64,000 nucleotides of DNA, from contig CAVTYY010000005.1 in assembly GCA_963739045.1 (NCBI GenBank), forward strand, positions 496,001 through 560,000, read 5' to 3'. The notes below the pieces were generated by a model that searched no databases, was not told where the DNA came from, and was given only the letters and a program-made list of their open reading frames with translations. This document shows, piece by piece, positions 1 to 12,910 of the stretch; position 1 is the first letter of the stretch, and every line of letters begins with the position of its first letter. The DNA comes from Halobacillus_B sp963739045. Its GTDB lineage: Bacteria > Bacillota > Bacilli > Bacillales > Halobacillaceae. The position numbers were made by a program, and so were the translations under genes.

Positions 1-675
1 TAAATGACGGAATAACACGAGCTTGCGGCCTTTAGCGAATCGTCTTCCTTTCCAATACGTTCGTTCTTCGGAATAAAGCAGAAAGGTGTGATCGATCCAG
101 CGTATTTCGTCTTGAATACGCTGGATTTCATATTTAAGCGCAGGCTGGTCAGAAAGCTGACGGGTTGTAACTCGAAGCCACTGCAAAATATCTGTCGTGG
201 CTAAATCGATCTTCTTGAATAGTCTTGTTTCATATCTTGGCGGTAAGAAAACTAAATTCACAATAAAAGCGGCAAGTATACCAAGCAGCATCGATGAAAA
301 TCTGGAAGCAGCAAAGTGGATGAATGTTAAATCTGTCGAATCCATTAAAGCAATTACGGCTACAACTGCAAGAGAAATGGTGTTTTCATTCATTTTTAAA
401 TTTGTTGTAAAACCTATAACGATAATAATCGCAAATGCGACGATAAAAGGATCATTACCCAGGGTAAAGACTGCCACAACCGCAATGAGGGCCCCGATGG
501 TATTTCCTTGAATTTGTTCAATGATCGATTGATAAGAGCGGTAAATGGATGGCTGAATCGAAAAGACGGCAGCAATGGCTGCTAGTAATGGAGATACAAA
601 GCCAAGCAGGCTGGATACATACAAAGCTACTGCTACGGCAAGCCCCGTCTTCATCATACGAGCGCCGAGTTTCAT
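1..675 (-). CDS. FUSC/aromatic acid exporter family membrane protein, 3' end outside window
   Basis: Start ATG at 673-675 on the minus strand; 225 codons are open to the window edge with no stop, so the gene is partial. The N-terminal part reads MKLGARMMKTGLAVAVALYV and continues as alternating hydrophobic segments (about residues 9-30 and 55-130), then a charged soluble stretch rich in R, K and E. This is the layout of the small FUSC-like (DUF939/ArAE_1) proteins, which have an N-terminal membrane block and a cytoplasmic tail. Its place beside gsaB fits ygaE of B. subtilis, but I cannot confirm that identity. The ribosome-binding site is weak (ggatgatg). Substrate unknown. Confidence 0.75.
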   Translation of the reverse strand, partial: MKLGARMMKTGLAVAVALYVSSLLGFVSPLLAAIAAVFSIQPSIYRSYQSIIEQIQGNTIGALIAVVAVFTLGNDPFIVAFAIIIVIGFTTNLKMNENTISLAVVAVIALMDSTDLTFIHFAASRFSSMLLGILAAFIVNLVFLPPRYETRLFKKIDLATTDILQWLRVTTRQLSDQPALKYEIQRIQDEIRWIDHTFLLYSEERTYWKGRRFAKGRKLVLFRHL

Positions 676-822
676 AAGGTAACATCATCCTTCAAGTTTT
701 GAATTAAGCATCAATGAACTCATTATATATAAAATTTATTTGAGATTCACTCTTTTTTTCTCGTTCCCTTCACCAAACTATTTTAATCACTGAAGGAAGG
801 GTTATGCCAGGATAGGCAACGC

Positions 823-962
823 AAAAAAATAAGCCATCGCAATTTAAAATGCGATCGCTCAAGCTTCCTCAGGAGGAAGGGGTTCCAGCTTTAGACCGAA
901 ACCTATGAAAAGGGAAAGAAATGAAAACAGTAATCATAATTCGTTTGAATTTTCAGAATTAT
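823..962 (-). ncRNA. Possible small RNA or 5' leader upstream of the FUSC-like gene
   Basis: On the minus strand a promoter-like pair (TTGCCA at 997-992, 17-nt spacer, TAAGAT at 974-969) is followed about 110 nt later by a hairpin (arms 855-850 and 841-836) and seven U residues (829-823). A second perfect hairpin (cttcct/aggaag) lies just before it. This gives a transcript of about 140 nt with its own terminator. A 22-codon ATG ORF inside has no ribosome-binding site. It could be a free small RNA or an attenuator for the downstream gene. I do not recognise a known riboswitch family. Confidence 0.3.
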
Positions 963-1212
963 ATTTTTATCTTAGCATGAATTGGAAACGTTGGCAACAC
1001 AAAGTTATAAAAACGAGACTTGGACCTAAGGACATGCCCATCTGAAGTTGAACAATCTAGGAAAGTTCCAGAAGTTTATCCTGAAGGACCCCTCTGCAAA
1101 CTAAGCTCCGATGCTTTATATTTTACACCTCCATTCTCTTATGTTCCTCAGTAGAGCCCATGTAATAAAAGGGGGAAGCTGTGAAATCGGCTGGAAATCT
1201 TGCATCAGGCAG

Positions 1213-1262
1213 AAAAAAACCGAACGATGATGAAATAGTGTTAACATTTCATCATCGTTCGG
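1213..1262 (-). terminator. gsaB terminator, 17-bp perfect hairpin
   Basis: Arms 1220-1236 and 1246-1262 are perfect inverted repeats around a 9-nt loop. On the minus strand the stem is followed by seven U (1219-1213), 50 nt after the gsaB stop. A near copy of the same palindrome occurs at 25701-25747. Confidence 0.85.
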
Positions 1263-1314
1263 ATTTAATATTGGCTAAGACACTCTTATCCCAGCCTGTC
1301 TATATAGCATGCGA

Positions 1315-2610
1315 TTATTCGTTTGCCATGATTTGAAAGGATTCTTCTACTGCTTTCAGAGTTTGATGAATATCTTCCTCTGTATGAGCGGTAGTCAGGA
1401 ACCATGCTTCATATTTAGAAGGGGCGAGGTTAATACCTTTCTCGAGCATTAATTTAAAGAAGCGGGCAAATTGCTCGCCGTTGGTTTGCTCGGCTTGTTC
1501 ATAATTTTCGATTTTCTGGGTGGTGAAATAAACGGTTAAGGCTCCTTTTAGACGGTTGATGGTAATAGGAATACCATAGGTTTCAGCATGCTTGTGGATT
1601 CCGTTCTCCAACATTTCTCCAAGCTTGTCCATTTCTTCATAGATACCCTCTTGTTTAAGAACTTCTAAACAGGCGATGCCAGCTGACATGGAAGCTGGGT
1701 TTCCGGCCATTGTTCCTGCCTGGTAAGCTGGCCCGAGCGGAGCTACTTGTTCCATAATGTCAGCGCGACCTCCATATGCGCCGATGGGCAGACCGCCGCC
1801 GATAATTTTTCCCATAGCTGTCATGTCCGGTTCAATAGCAAGGAGCTGTTGAGCGCTTCCGTACGTGAAACGAAACGCGGTGATTACTTCATCATAAATA
1901 ACAAGTGCGCCTGCTTCATGAGTTAATGTGTTCACTTCTTCGAGGAAGCCTTCCTTCGGTTCCACGATTCCGAAATTACCTACAATTGGTTCAACCATCA
2001 CGGCAGCAATTTCATCGCCGTATCGATGGAGGGCTTCTTTTAATGGTTCAACATCATTAAAAGGTACGGTAATAACGTCTTGAGCTATAGAAGCAGGAAC
2101 GCCGGCAGAATCTGGGGTTCCGAGAGTGGAAGGGCCGGAACCTGCTGCCACAAGCACCAGATCAGAATGACCGTGGTAACAGCCGGCAAATTTAATGATC
2201 TTGTTCCGACCGGTGTAAGCTCGTGCCACTCGAATTGTAGTCATAACAGCTTCTGTTCCAGAATTAACAAATCTGACTTTATCCAGTGAAGGAATGGCGT
2301 CTTTCAGCATTTTAGCAAACGTGTTCTCAAGCTTTGTCGGTGTGCCGTAAAGAACCCCGTTTTGTGCTGCTTTCGTAATCGCTTCTGTAATGTGCGGGTG
2401 GGCATGGCCTGTAATGATTGGACCGTACGCCCCTAGATAATCAATGTATTCATTTCCATCTGCATCGATAAAATGAGAGCCTTCTGCTTTTTCCATATAC
2501 ACAGGTGTACCTCCGCCGACGCCTTTGTATGCGCGGGATGGAGAATTCACCCCGCCGACAATATGTTTTTGAGCTTCCGTATAAAGTTGTTCGGATTGAG
2601 TAAAATTCAT
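1315..2610 (-). CDS. gsaB: Glutamate-1-semialdehyde 2,1-aminomutase
   Basis: A PLP enzyme that converts glutamate-1-semialdehyde to 5-aminolevulinate in the cytoplasm, the C5 route to heme and other tetrapyrroles. The 431-residue length is normal for the family. Visible motifs are NSGTEAVMTTIRVARA (about 116-131), the GCYHGHSD segment (143-150), the cofactor aspartate in YDEVITAFRF (239-248) and the Schiff-base lysine K268 in AMGKIIGGGLPIGA. YDEVITAFRF and the C-terminal sequence resemble the GsaB paralogue of B. subtilis more than HemL, which sits in a hem operon. The start is supported by ctggagg upstream. It is monocistronic, with a strong terminator at 1213-1262. Confidence 0.95.
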   Translation of the reverse strand: MNFTQSEQLYTEAQKHIVGGVNSPSRAYKGVGGGTPVYMEKAEGSHFIDADGNEYIDYLGAYGPIITGHAHPHITEAITKAAQNGVLYGTPTKLENTFAKMLKDAIPSLDKVRFVNSGTEAVMTTIRVARAYTGRNKIIKFAGCYHGHSDLVLVAAGSGPSTLGTPDSAGVPASIAQDVITVPFNDVEPLKEALHRYGDEIAAVMVEPIVGNFGIVEPKEGFLEEVNTLTHEAGALVIYDEVITAFRFTYGSAQQLLAIEPDMTAMGKIIGGGLPIGAYGGRADIMEQVAPLGPAYQAGTMAGNPASMSAGIACLEVLKQEGIYEEMDKLGEMLENGIHKHAETYGIPITINRLKGALTVYFTTQKIENYEQAEQTNGEQFARFFKLMLEKGINLAPSKYEAWFLTTAHTEEDIHQTLKAVEESFQIMANE

Positions 2611-3086
2611 GTTTCAGCCTCCAGTTGATTCAATATTCAAGTCTCATTGTAGCACGGACTTGCAAGCAAGACAGAACACAATCTTAAAAGAACTCTTGCT
2701 TTAAAAGAAGAGATTTCAGACGCAGAAATTATTAGCGGGGCCTTGGGAGAAGAATAACAGCAGCGATGAGCTAGAATCGTTCACGGAATTCCCTTATTTT
2801 CCAAAATACTTTATCTTATTCAAGCGCGTCCTCAAACGTGTGGGCCGATATTCTTCTAACGGGTGAAACGGATTTCTTCCTATATAAGTATAAGAGTGAT
2901 TAAAGATTAGGTGCAGTAGTGGTTTGAGTAGGGCAGAGCCGCATAAATTCGTATGGTTTCACATATTAAAACTATAGAGGACAAGTTGCTCTTGTCTGGT
3001 ATAAAGGTTACCAAGCTTTTCAGAATGGTACGGATTCGTTTCTGCTATTAGGCTAGTGCTATCTTTCTTCCTTTGGACAAAGGAGT
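2611..3086. other. Intergenic region without a recognisable gene
   Basis: This spacer separates the divergent gsaB and channel genes. A short open stretch at about 2660-2756 (+ strand) encodes LKRTLALKEEISDAEIISGA and a few more residues, but it has no start codon and may be a gene remnant. A small hairpin (ggacaag/cttgtc) lies near 2978-2996. I see no confident promoter or riboswitch. Confidence 0.4.
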
Positions 3087-3104
3087 CGATGGATTATTTT
3101 TATT

Positions 3105-3503
3105 TTGTTATCTCTCATTACGCTTGTTATCATTTTCCGAAGCTTAAAACAGATTTTCACTTCCCTGGAGGAAGAACAAAAGATATTTTCCTTTCATTTA
3201 TTTATATCTGTCCTCCTTCTTTATACGATTATCACGATTGGGTTCGGTCTTATGTATGCTGTACTATCCGTAAGAGGCGTGGAAATCTTTCATGATGTGC
3301 CGGCTGCTTCTCCGGATACGTGGATGGAGGCAGTATCGAGGAGTATGTATTTCAGCGGAGTTACTCTGTTTACAGTGGGATATGGAGATCTGCTGCCTCT
3401 TGGTCTTGGGCGATGGCTTGCCTTATTTGAAGCTATGATTGGCTATGCTCTTCCTGCTGCCCTGGTTATGAAGGTGTGGCTTTACGACAAAGGAAATAGC
3501 TGA
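3105..3503 (+). CDS. Two-TM potassium channel family protein (5' end uncertain)
   Basis: A small channel subunit with the K+ selectivity filter FTVGYGDLLP preceded by a pore helix, flanked by TM1 (LFISVLLLYTIITIGFGLMY) and TM2 (LFEAMIGYALPAALVMKVW). That is the Ion_trans_2 layout without a cytoplasmic RCK domain. The only in-frame usual start is TTG at 3105, with no ribosome-binding site at normal distance. The good site aaaggag (3079-3085) lies before an ATG at 3089 in another frame. A one-base change in the T run at 3096-3106 would join that ATG to this frame. It is therefore either a gene with an unusual start or a slightly broken gene. Tetramer assembly in the membrane is inferred from the family. 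Confidence 0.7.
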   Translation: MLSLITLVIIFRSLKQIFTSLEEEQKIFSFHLFISVLLLYTIITIGFGLMYAVLSVRGVEIFHDVPAASPDTWMEAVSRSMYFSGVTLFTVGYGDLLPLGLGRWLALFEAMIGYALPAALVMKVWLYDKGNS

Positions 3504-3571
3504 CGTTGGAACTTTCCGAACAGATAAGGTAGGCTGATAAGTATAGACTATATATAGGAGGGTTCTCTGTA

Positions 3572-4042
3572 ATGACATTAGAAACAGGAAAAAAAGCACC
3601 AGACTTTACTCTGCCAGCAAATAACGGAGAAAATGTATCCTTATCCGATTACAAAGGTAAAAACGTGGTCCTTTACTTTTACCCGAAGGATATGACACCA
3701 GGATGTACAACGGAAGCCTGTGATTTCCGTGACAAACATGAAAGCTTCGCAGATTTGGACGCCGTGATCTTAGGCGTAAGTCCTGATCCAGTGGAAAGTC
3801 ATAAGAAATTTATTGATAAGCATGACCTGCCTTTCCTGCTGTTAGCGGATGAAGATCACAGTGTTGCGGAAGAATTCGGTGTGTGGAAGCTTAAGAAGAA
3901 TTTCGGCAAAGAATACTACGGTATTGAACGCTCTACTTTTATCATTGATAAAGAAGGGAATCTTGCGGAAGATTTTCGTAAAGTAAAAGTGGATGGACAT
4001 GTGGAAGCGGCTCTAAGCTACATTCGCGAACAACTGCAATAA
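3572..4042 (+). CDS. bcp: Thioredoxin-dependent thiol peroxidase (Bcp/PrxQ)
   Basis: An atypical peroxiredoxin that reduces hydrogen peroxide and organic hydroperoxides with thioredoxin as electron donor. The PGCTTEACDFRD motif holds the peroxidatic cysteine C45 and the probable resolving cysteine C50. The rest is the standard AhpC/TSA fold, and 156 residues is full length. The ribosome-binding site ataggaggg is 8 nt before ATG, and a terminator follows. It lies in the perR neighbourhood as in B. subtilis (ygaF). Confidence 0.95.
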   Translation: MTLETGKKAPDFTLPANNGENVSLSDYKGKNVVLYFYPKDMTPGCTTEACDFRDKHESFADLDAVILGVSPDPVESHKKFIDKHDLPFLLLADEDHSVAEEFGVWKLKKNFGKEYYGIERSTFIIDKEGNLAEDFRKVKVDGHVEAALSYIREQLQ

Positions 4043-4050
4043 GTGAGTCG

Positions 4051-4083
4051 AGCCCTGACGATTAAGTCGGGGCTGTTCTTTTT
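4051..4083 (+). terminator. bcp terminator
   Basis: Stem agccctgac/gtcggggct (9 pairs, one wobble) with a 6-nt loop, followed by a U-rich run. Confidence 0.75.
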
Positions 4084-4157
4084 ATATAGGAAGACTCAAA
4101 CGTTGCGGCCAGCCGCAGCTATAATTATGATAGAAGAAGTAAGGGAGGAGATGAATC

Positions 4158-5108
4158 ATGAAAGTTGTGTCAGCCATTAAACGTGTTCCTGAGTCGATAA
4201 GGAATCACTTTGAGCAGAAATATTCGCAAACAGAATTTATTTTTTGTCATGGGATAGAAGAAGCGGAAAAGTATTTGCCTGAAGCCGATGTATTTGTTAC
4301 ATATGGGGAAGATTTGAATCAAGAGAGAATACAAAAGGCAGAGCATCTTAAGTGGATTATGGTCTTATCTGCAGGTATGGATCGTATGCCGTTTGAGGAA
4401 ATAGAGGAAAGAGGAATTACCGTTACCAATGTTCGAGGAATTCATGCAAGCCCAATGGCTGAATACGCCATTTCTATGCTGCTGCAGGTTTCTCGTCAAG
4501 CAAAGACCCTCTATGATCATGAAACGAAGCACCAATGGGATCGTACACCTGTTTTGAACGAGATAAATAACAGGACGATGGTCTTGCTCGGGACTGGGGC
4601 CATTGCTCAAGAAACGGCGCGGTTAGCAAAAGCCTTTCATATGAAGACTATTGGTGTATCGAAATCGGGAAGTGCGAAACCTCATTTAGATGAAACCTAT
4701 ACCGTGAAAGAATTAAAAGATGTCCTGCCTGAAGCGGATTTCGTGGTCGCAGTATTGCCGAGTACCGAAGAAACTCGCTATTTGCTGAACAAAGCACATT
4801 TTCAAATGATGAAAGAAACCAGTCTGTTCTTAAATATGGGCAGAGGAGATCTCGTATCTTCCGCAGATCTGCTGGAGGCAATTCGAAACAAAGAAATTGC
4901 TCATGCAGTGCTTGATGTGTTTGAAGAAGAGCCCCTCCCTCAGGAACATCCTTTCTGGGAAGAGGAAAATGTCACAGTAACACCACACAATTCAGGGATT
5001 TCTCCACATTACGTCCCGCGTGCCTTTGAAGTATTTGACGAGAACCTGGAACGTTATGTAAAAGAGGAAGAACTAGTGAATCTAATTGATCCAAAACGGG
5101 GGTATTAA
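4158..5108 (+). CDS. D-isomer-specific 2-hydroxyacid dehydrogenase
   Basis: An NAD(P)-dependent oxidoreductase that interconverts 2-hydroxy and 2-oxo acids; the substrate cannot be read from sequence. The Rossmann motif GTGAIAQETARLA is at 145-157. The catalytic triad is visible: R229 in NMGRGDLV, E258 in FEEEPL and H277 in TPHNSG. Length (316) is normal. The ribosome-binding site gggaggag precedes ATG. The stop is 2 nt before the cobalamin adenosyltransferase start, so the two are probably one transcript, although no obvious pathway links them. Confidence 0.88.
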   Translation: MKVVSAIKRVPESIRNHFEQKYSQTEFIFCHGIEEAEKYLPEADVFVTYGEDLNQERIQKAEHLKWIMVLSAGMDRMPFEEIEERGITVTNVRGIHASPMAEYAISMLLQVSRQAKTLYDHETKHQWDRTPVLNEINNRTMVLLGTGAIAQETARLAKAFHMKTIGVSKSGSAKPHLDETYTVKELKDVLPEADFVVAVLPSTEETRYLLNKAHFQMMKETSLFLNMGRGDLVSSADLLEAIRNKEIAHAVLDVFEEEPLPQEHPFWEEENVTVTPHNSGISPHYVPRAFEVFDENLERYVKEEELVNLIDPKRGY

Positions 5109-5110
5109 GG

Positions 5111-5668
5111 ATGAGAATTTATACTAGATCTGGGGATAAGGGACAAACGTCTCTTATTTATGGAGACCGTGTAGCTAAGAATGATTTAAGAGTGGATGCA
5201 TACGGCACGTGTGATGAAGCCAATTCAGCGATCGGCCTTGCCGTTAGCCACTTAAATCGCGAAGACTGGGCAGAGAAAGAAGAATTTATGACAGCCATGC
5301 AGAAAATCCAGACGATCCTTTTCCACGTCGGTGCCGAGCTTGCGACTCCTAAAGGGAAAGAAGTGGCCTGGCAGTTGAAGAAGGAGCACATCGAAGAGTT
5401 AGAAAAACAGATCGATCTATGGGATCAAGAGCTGGCACCCTTGAAAAATTTCATTCTGCCTTCTGGACATGAAGCCTCTGCTGGGCTTCACTTGGCAAGA
5501 ACAGTGGTACGAAGAGCCGAGCGTACAGCGGTTGGACTAGGAGGAGAACTTGAAAATCCGCTCGTTGTGTCTTATTTGAACCGGCTGTCGGATTTGCTAT
5601 TTGTTGCAGCAAGGTACGTAAACCATCAGCTGGGTGGCCGAGAACTTCCATTACACCCTGACGTTTAA
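5111..5668 (+). CDS. yvqK: PduO-type cob(I)yrinic acid a,c-diamide adenosyltransferase
   Basis: Transfers the adenosyl group of ATP to cob(I)alamin, giving coenzyme B12. The family N-terminus TRSGDKGQTSLIYG (residues 5-18) binds ATP and is followed by DAYGTCDEANSAIGLA. The conserved C-terminal arginine-rich helix LARTVVRRAERT and the NRLSDLLFVAARY motif are present. Length 185 is typical of the PduO domain without fusions. Its ATG starts 2 nt after the preceding stop, with a ribosome-binding site in the end of that gene. The window also holds queG, whose product needs cobalamin. Confidence 0.92.
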   Translation: MRIYTRSGDKGQTSLIYGDRVAKNDLRVDAYGTCDEANSAIGLAVSHLNREDWAEKEEFMTAMQKIQTILFHVGAELATPKGKEVAWQLKKEHIEELEKQIDLWDQELAPLKNFILPSGHEASAGLHLARTVVRRAERTAVGLGGELENPLVVSYLNRLSDLLFVAARYVNHQLGGRELPLHPDV

Positions 5669-5702
5669 GGAATTTACTACATTTTTTAAGAGATAACTTT
5701 TA

Positions 5703-5765
5703 TTGACAATACCTTTCTTTACAGGTTACACTAATTATAAAGATTCTAATTTAATAATATTCTAA
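5703..5765 (+). promoter_or_regulatory. perR promoter with two PerR-box-like sites
   Basis: TTGACA (5703-5708), 18-nt spacer, TACACT (5727-5732). Directly downstream, 5735-5749 reads TTATAAAGATTCTAA, matching 12 of the 14 fixed bases of the PerR box consensus TTATAATnATTATAA. A second, weaker copy (about 10 of 14) is at 5751-5765. The position over the transcription start fits autorepression, as known for B. subtilis perR. Confidence 0.75.
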
Positions 5766-5795
5766 ATCAAGAATCAGTTTATGAAAGCGAGGTGC

Positions 5796-6239
5796 ATGGC
5801 TGTGTCTGACCATCGACTCCAGGACGCAATTGATACATTAAAAGATTCAGGTGTTCGAATTACTCCACAGCGTCATGCGGTGCTTGAATACCTACTGAAT
5901 TCTATGACTCACCCTACAGCTGATGAAATTTATAAAGCATTAGAAAGTAAATTTCCCAATATGAGTGTGGCTACGGTATATAACAATCTCCGGGTGTTCA
6001 GGGAGATCGGCTTAGTCCGGGAACTGACCTACGGAGACTCATCAAGCCGCTTTGATTGTAACACGACGGATCATTATCATATTATTTGCGAATCATGCGG
6101 TAAAATTGTTGACTTTCACTATCCTAGTCTAAATGAAGTGGAATCATTAGCTGAACAGGTGACTGGATTTACTGTAAGTCATCATCGCATGGAAGTATAT
6201 GGAACGTGTTCAAATTGTAAAACTGCACAAACTCACTAA
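5796..6239 (+). CDS. perR: Peroxide-responsive repressor PerR (Fur family)
   Basis: A metal-dependent DNA-binding repressor of oxidative-stress and iron/heme genes; H2O2 oxidises a metal-ligand histidine and releases DNA. Residues matching the B. subtilis regulatory site are present: H39, D87, H93, H95 and D106 (offset of two). The structural zinc site is C98/C101 and C138/C141. An ATG at 5781 is open in frame, but gaggtg lies just before the ATG at 5796, which gives a 147-residue protein of normal size, so I chose 5796. D87 is followed by a cysteine where B. subtilis has phenylalanine, so a thiol sits beside the sensing site. Confidence 0.95.
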   Translation: MAVSDHRLQDAIDTLKDSGVRITPQRHAVLEYLLNSMTHPTADEIYKALESKFPNMSVATVYNNLRVFREIGLVRELTYGDSSSRFDCNTTDHYHIICESCGKIVDFHYPSLNEVESLAEQVTGFTVSHHRMEVYGTCSNCKTAQTH

Positions 6240-6240
6240 A

Positions 6241-6268
6241 CTGAAAGCCAGGTGCTTTCAGTTTTTTA
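6241..6268 (+). terminator. perR terminator
   Basis: Perfect stem ctgaaag/ctttcag with a 7-nt loop followed by six U, starting right after the stop codon. Confidence 0.88.
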
Positions 6269-6307
6269 CTGTCTAATTCTTAACTCTTATGCTTGTCCGA
6301 ATAAAAT

Positions 6308-6342
6308 AATCCCCCGCTGTCTGATGACAGCGGGGGATTTTA
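6308..6342 (-). terminator. ygzB terminator (possibly bidirectional)
   Basis: Perfect 14-bp stem (6308-6321 and 6326-6339) with a tgat loop. A/T-rich flanks on both sides allow termination in either direction between convergent perR and ygzB. Confidence 0.85.
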
Positions 6343-6348
6343 TATGAA

Positions 6349-6726
6349 TTAAGTATGATGTTCTGCTTTTCGCTTTTTGGGGCGTTTGGAATTGTATTTT
6401 TCATCGAATTCTTCGCCTTCTAAAGACTTGTCCATCGTTAAGGGCTGATCGCAATGCATACAAGCATCCACACGCCCCAGCATTTTCGTTGGTTTTTCAC
6501 AGGAAGGACATACGATTTGGATGGTACGAGTGGAAAGCATGCCGATCCAGAAATACACTACAGTACTTAACCCAATAAAGCCCATTCCCAAAATCATAAA
6601 GAGAGCCATCAGCCAAGCAATATCTTTAAAAATTAATCCAATGTACATTACTCCGAAACCAGCAAAAATTAACCAGAATGCAAACGAGCGGATCTTATTA
6701 ATTTTGCTGCTGTATTTTAAAGCCAC
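6349..6726 (-). CDS. ygzB: YgzB family small membrane protein with zinc ribbon
   Basis: 125 residues with two membrane helices (about 14-33 and 38-62), then a cytoplasmic zinc-ribbon-like module CPSC (C73, C76) and CMHC (C89, C92) and a basic tail RPKKRK. This matches the UPF0295/YgzB family of unknown function found between perR and ygxA in Bacillus. The start is GTG at 6726, with aaaggagg 9 nt upstream. It converges on perR. Confidence 0.9.
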   Translation of the reverse strand: MALKYSSKINKIRSFAFWLIFAGFGVMYIGLIFKDIAWLMALFMILGMGFIGLSTVVYFWIGMLSTRTIQIVCPSCEKPTKMLGRVDACMHCDQPLTMDKSLEGEEFDEKYNSKRPKKRKAEHHT

Positions 6727-6861
6727 TACGTGTACCTCCTTTATCTCTTCATATGTAGTATAGCATAATTTACCTGGGCGAAATATAATTTGAAAAAAGG
6801 ATTTTCGTCGAAAGTATCGAATAAAAGTAATGAACAGAATTAGAGTTATGGGGGAAATCTA

Positions 6862-7740
6862 ATGGAAGATGTATTACGCCCGATTTATCAAGAACGGGCA
6901 AGTCAATCGAACACTCTAGGCATTTTAATTTTAGAAAAGAAGAAACCAATAAGCCCGGTTACGGATAACTTTGACGTTATTTTATTTATTATTGTAAGAG
7001 AAGCGAAGGATCCCTGGTACGTAAAACACTATGAATTTGAAAATCAGGCAGCCGCCATGCATATTGTGGATGAAACCTTGCTGCAGCACTGGATTGATAC
7101 GAGCTCGTACCGGAGAGCGGTGGAGTGGGTAATCAATGGTTCTATCATCTTTGAAAGAAATGAATATATTAGTGATCTTAAAGAAAAACTGAGATCATTC
7201 CCACAGCAGTCAAGAGACTTAAAGAAAGCGATCGAGTTTGCCAAGCTGATTCGCAGTTATAGTGAATCCAAGGACTTATATGAATCAGAACAGTATTTGG
7301 ATTCCTTCAGCCGCATGGTTCACTCTCTTCATTATCTTGCTCGTTTATCCATCATTGAAAAAGGATTCCACCCGGAAGTAACTGTATGGAATCAGGTTCG
7401 CCGCATTGAACCTGAAATTTATAAACTGTACCAGGAATTAATTGAAAGCGGTGAGCCCACGGATAAGCGTGTGCAGCTAATGATCCTCGCCGTAGAACAT
7501 GCGATTAGCAAACGATCTCAGTCAAGCGCCAAGCATTTAATCGATTTAATGAAAGAAAGTGAAGAGGCATGGTCATTTGGAGATTTAAAAGTCCACCCAG
7601 GCATTAAGGAATATGCGCTCGACTTATCTTCAATGATTGAATACTTAGCAGAAAACGAATTAATAGAAGTTGTTCTTCAAGAAACGAAAGGTCCGAATAT
7701 TTATCATCGGAAATACAAAGTGGCGGACTCTCAGTACTAG
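6862..7740 (+). CDS. ygxA: YgxA, nucleotidyltransferase-like protein
   Basis: 292 residues, recognised from overall sequence and from its conserved place directly upstream of the rRNA operon. The N-terminal part (about 1-120) resembles a nucleotidyltransferase-like fold, but I see no clear GS...DxD catalytic motif. The NFDVILFIIV strand is the nearest, so activity is doubtful. The middle is helical (RDLKKAIEFAKLIRSY), and the C-terminal third (PGIKEYALDLSSMIEYLAEN) looks like a winged-helix segment. RBS gggggaaa. Biological role unknown. Confidence 0.88.
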   Translation: MEDVLRPIYQERASQSNTLGILILEKKKPISPVTDNFDVILFIIVREAKDPWYVKHYEFENQAAAMHIVDETLLQHWIDTSSYRRAVEWVINGSIIFERNEYISDLKEKLRSFPQQSRDLKKAIEFAKLIRSYSESKDLYESEQYLDSFSRMVHSLHYLARLSIIEKGFHPEVTVWNQVRRIEPEIYKLYQELIESGEPTDKRVQLMILAVEHAISKRSQSSAKHLIDLMKESEEAWSFGDLKVHPGIKEYALDLSSMIEYLAENELIEVVLQETKGPNIYHRKYKVADSQY

Positions 7741-7758
7741 AACATGAGCGTTGGAATC

Positions 7759-7798
7759 CTTCCCTTTCTTACTTTTTAAATAGAAAGGGAAGTTTTTT
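7759..7798 (+). terminator. ygxA terminator
   Basis: Perfect 11-bp stem cttccctttct/agaaagggaag with a 12-nt loop and six U. It insulates ygxA from the rRNA promoters immediately downstream. Confidence 0.9.
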
Positions 7799-7809
7799 AT
7801 GAAAAGTTA

Positions 7810-7839
7810 TTGACGGGTTAAGAAAAACCATGGTATATT
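7810..7839 (+). promoter_or_regulatory. rRNA operon promoter P1
   Basis: TTGACG (7810-7815), 18-nt spacer, TATATT (7834-7839), about 250 nt upstream of mature 16S. Confidence 0.8.
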
Positions 7840-7905
7840 ATTAAACGTCGCATTAAGAGAGCGCGGCAGGCCGCAACGGCCAACACAATTTCATGAAAAA
7901 AGTTG

Positions 7906-7934
7906 TTGACTTAAACAACTCACCATGATATATT
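7906..7934 (+). promoter_or_regulatory. rRNA operon promoter P2
   Basis: TTGACT (7906-7911), 17-nt spacer, TATATT (7929-7934). Tandem P1/P2 promoters are usual for Bacillus rRNA operons, and both -10 elements are identical. Confidence 0.85.
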
Positions 7935-7970
7935 TATTAAGTCGCTGTTTTGAAGCGGCGAACGAAACAA

Positions 7971-8006
7971 TTGATCTTTGAAAACTGAACGAACCAACCA
8001 GTACGT
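7971..8006 (+). promoter_or_regulatory. boxA-like leader and 5' arm of the 16S processing stalk
   Basis: 7971-7990 contains the boxA-like gatctttgaaaactgaac. 7971-8006 can pair with 9674-9709 on the other side of 16S (for example gaaccaaccagtacgt with acgtacttggttggttgttc). This forms the long stem cut by RNase III during 16S maturation. Confidence 0.75.
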
Positions 8007-8086
8007 CAAGATATTCTTTCTATTATATAGAAGGAATTCAAACAAAGCACATTCGGTGTGCAAATGAGCAAGACAAACTTTTTCAC

Positions 8087-12750
<4,664 letters not shown>

Positions 12751-12910
12751 CTTGAAAAATTAGTCGTGAAAAGACTGATATAAAATTTTTCGTTCGAATG
12801 TTGACTTATCCAGTTTTGAGGGTTTACTAAAAAAATTGTTAAATCCCCTTGAAATTTATCGCTGAGGGCAATATAATATATCTTGTCCTTGAAAAACGAA
12901 TGATAAGAGA

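Noticed and set aside
948..962. CodY-box-like AATTTTCAGAATTAT
   Set aside because: Three mismatches to the 15-mer, which is common by chance in A/T-rich spacers.
676..1212. Known riboswitch or T-box in the long gap before the FUSC-like gene
   Set aside because: I could not match any T-box, S-box, c-di-AMP or metal riboswitch core; kept only as a possible small RNA.
3056..3295. 79-codon frame overlapping the K+ channel start
   Set aside because: It lacks the channel motifs; only its internal ATG 3089 is of interest as a possible frameshifted start.
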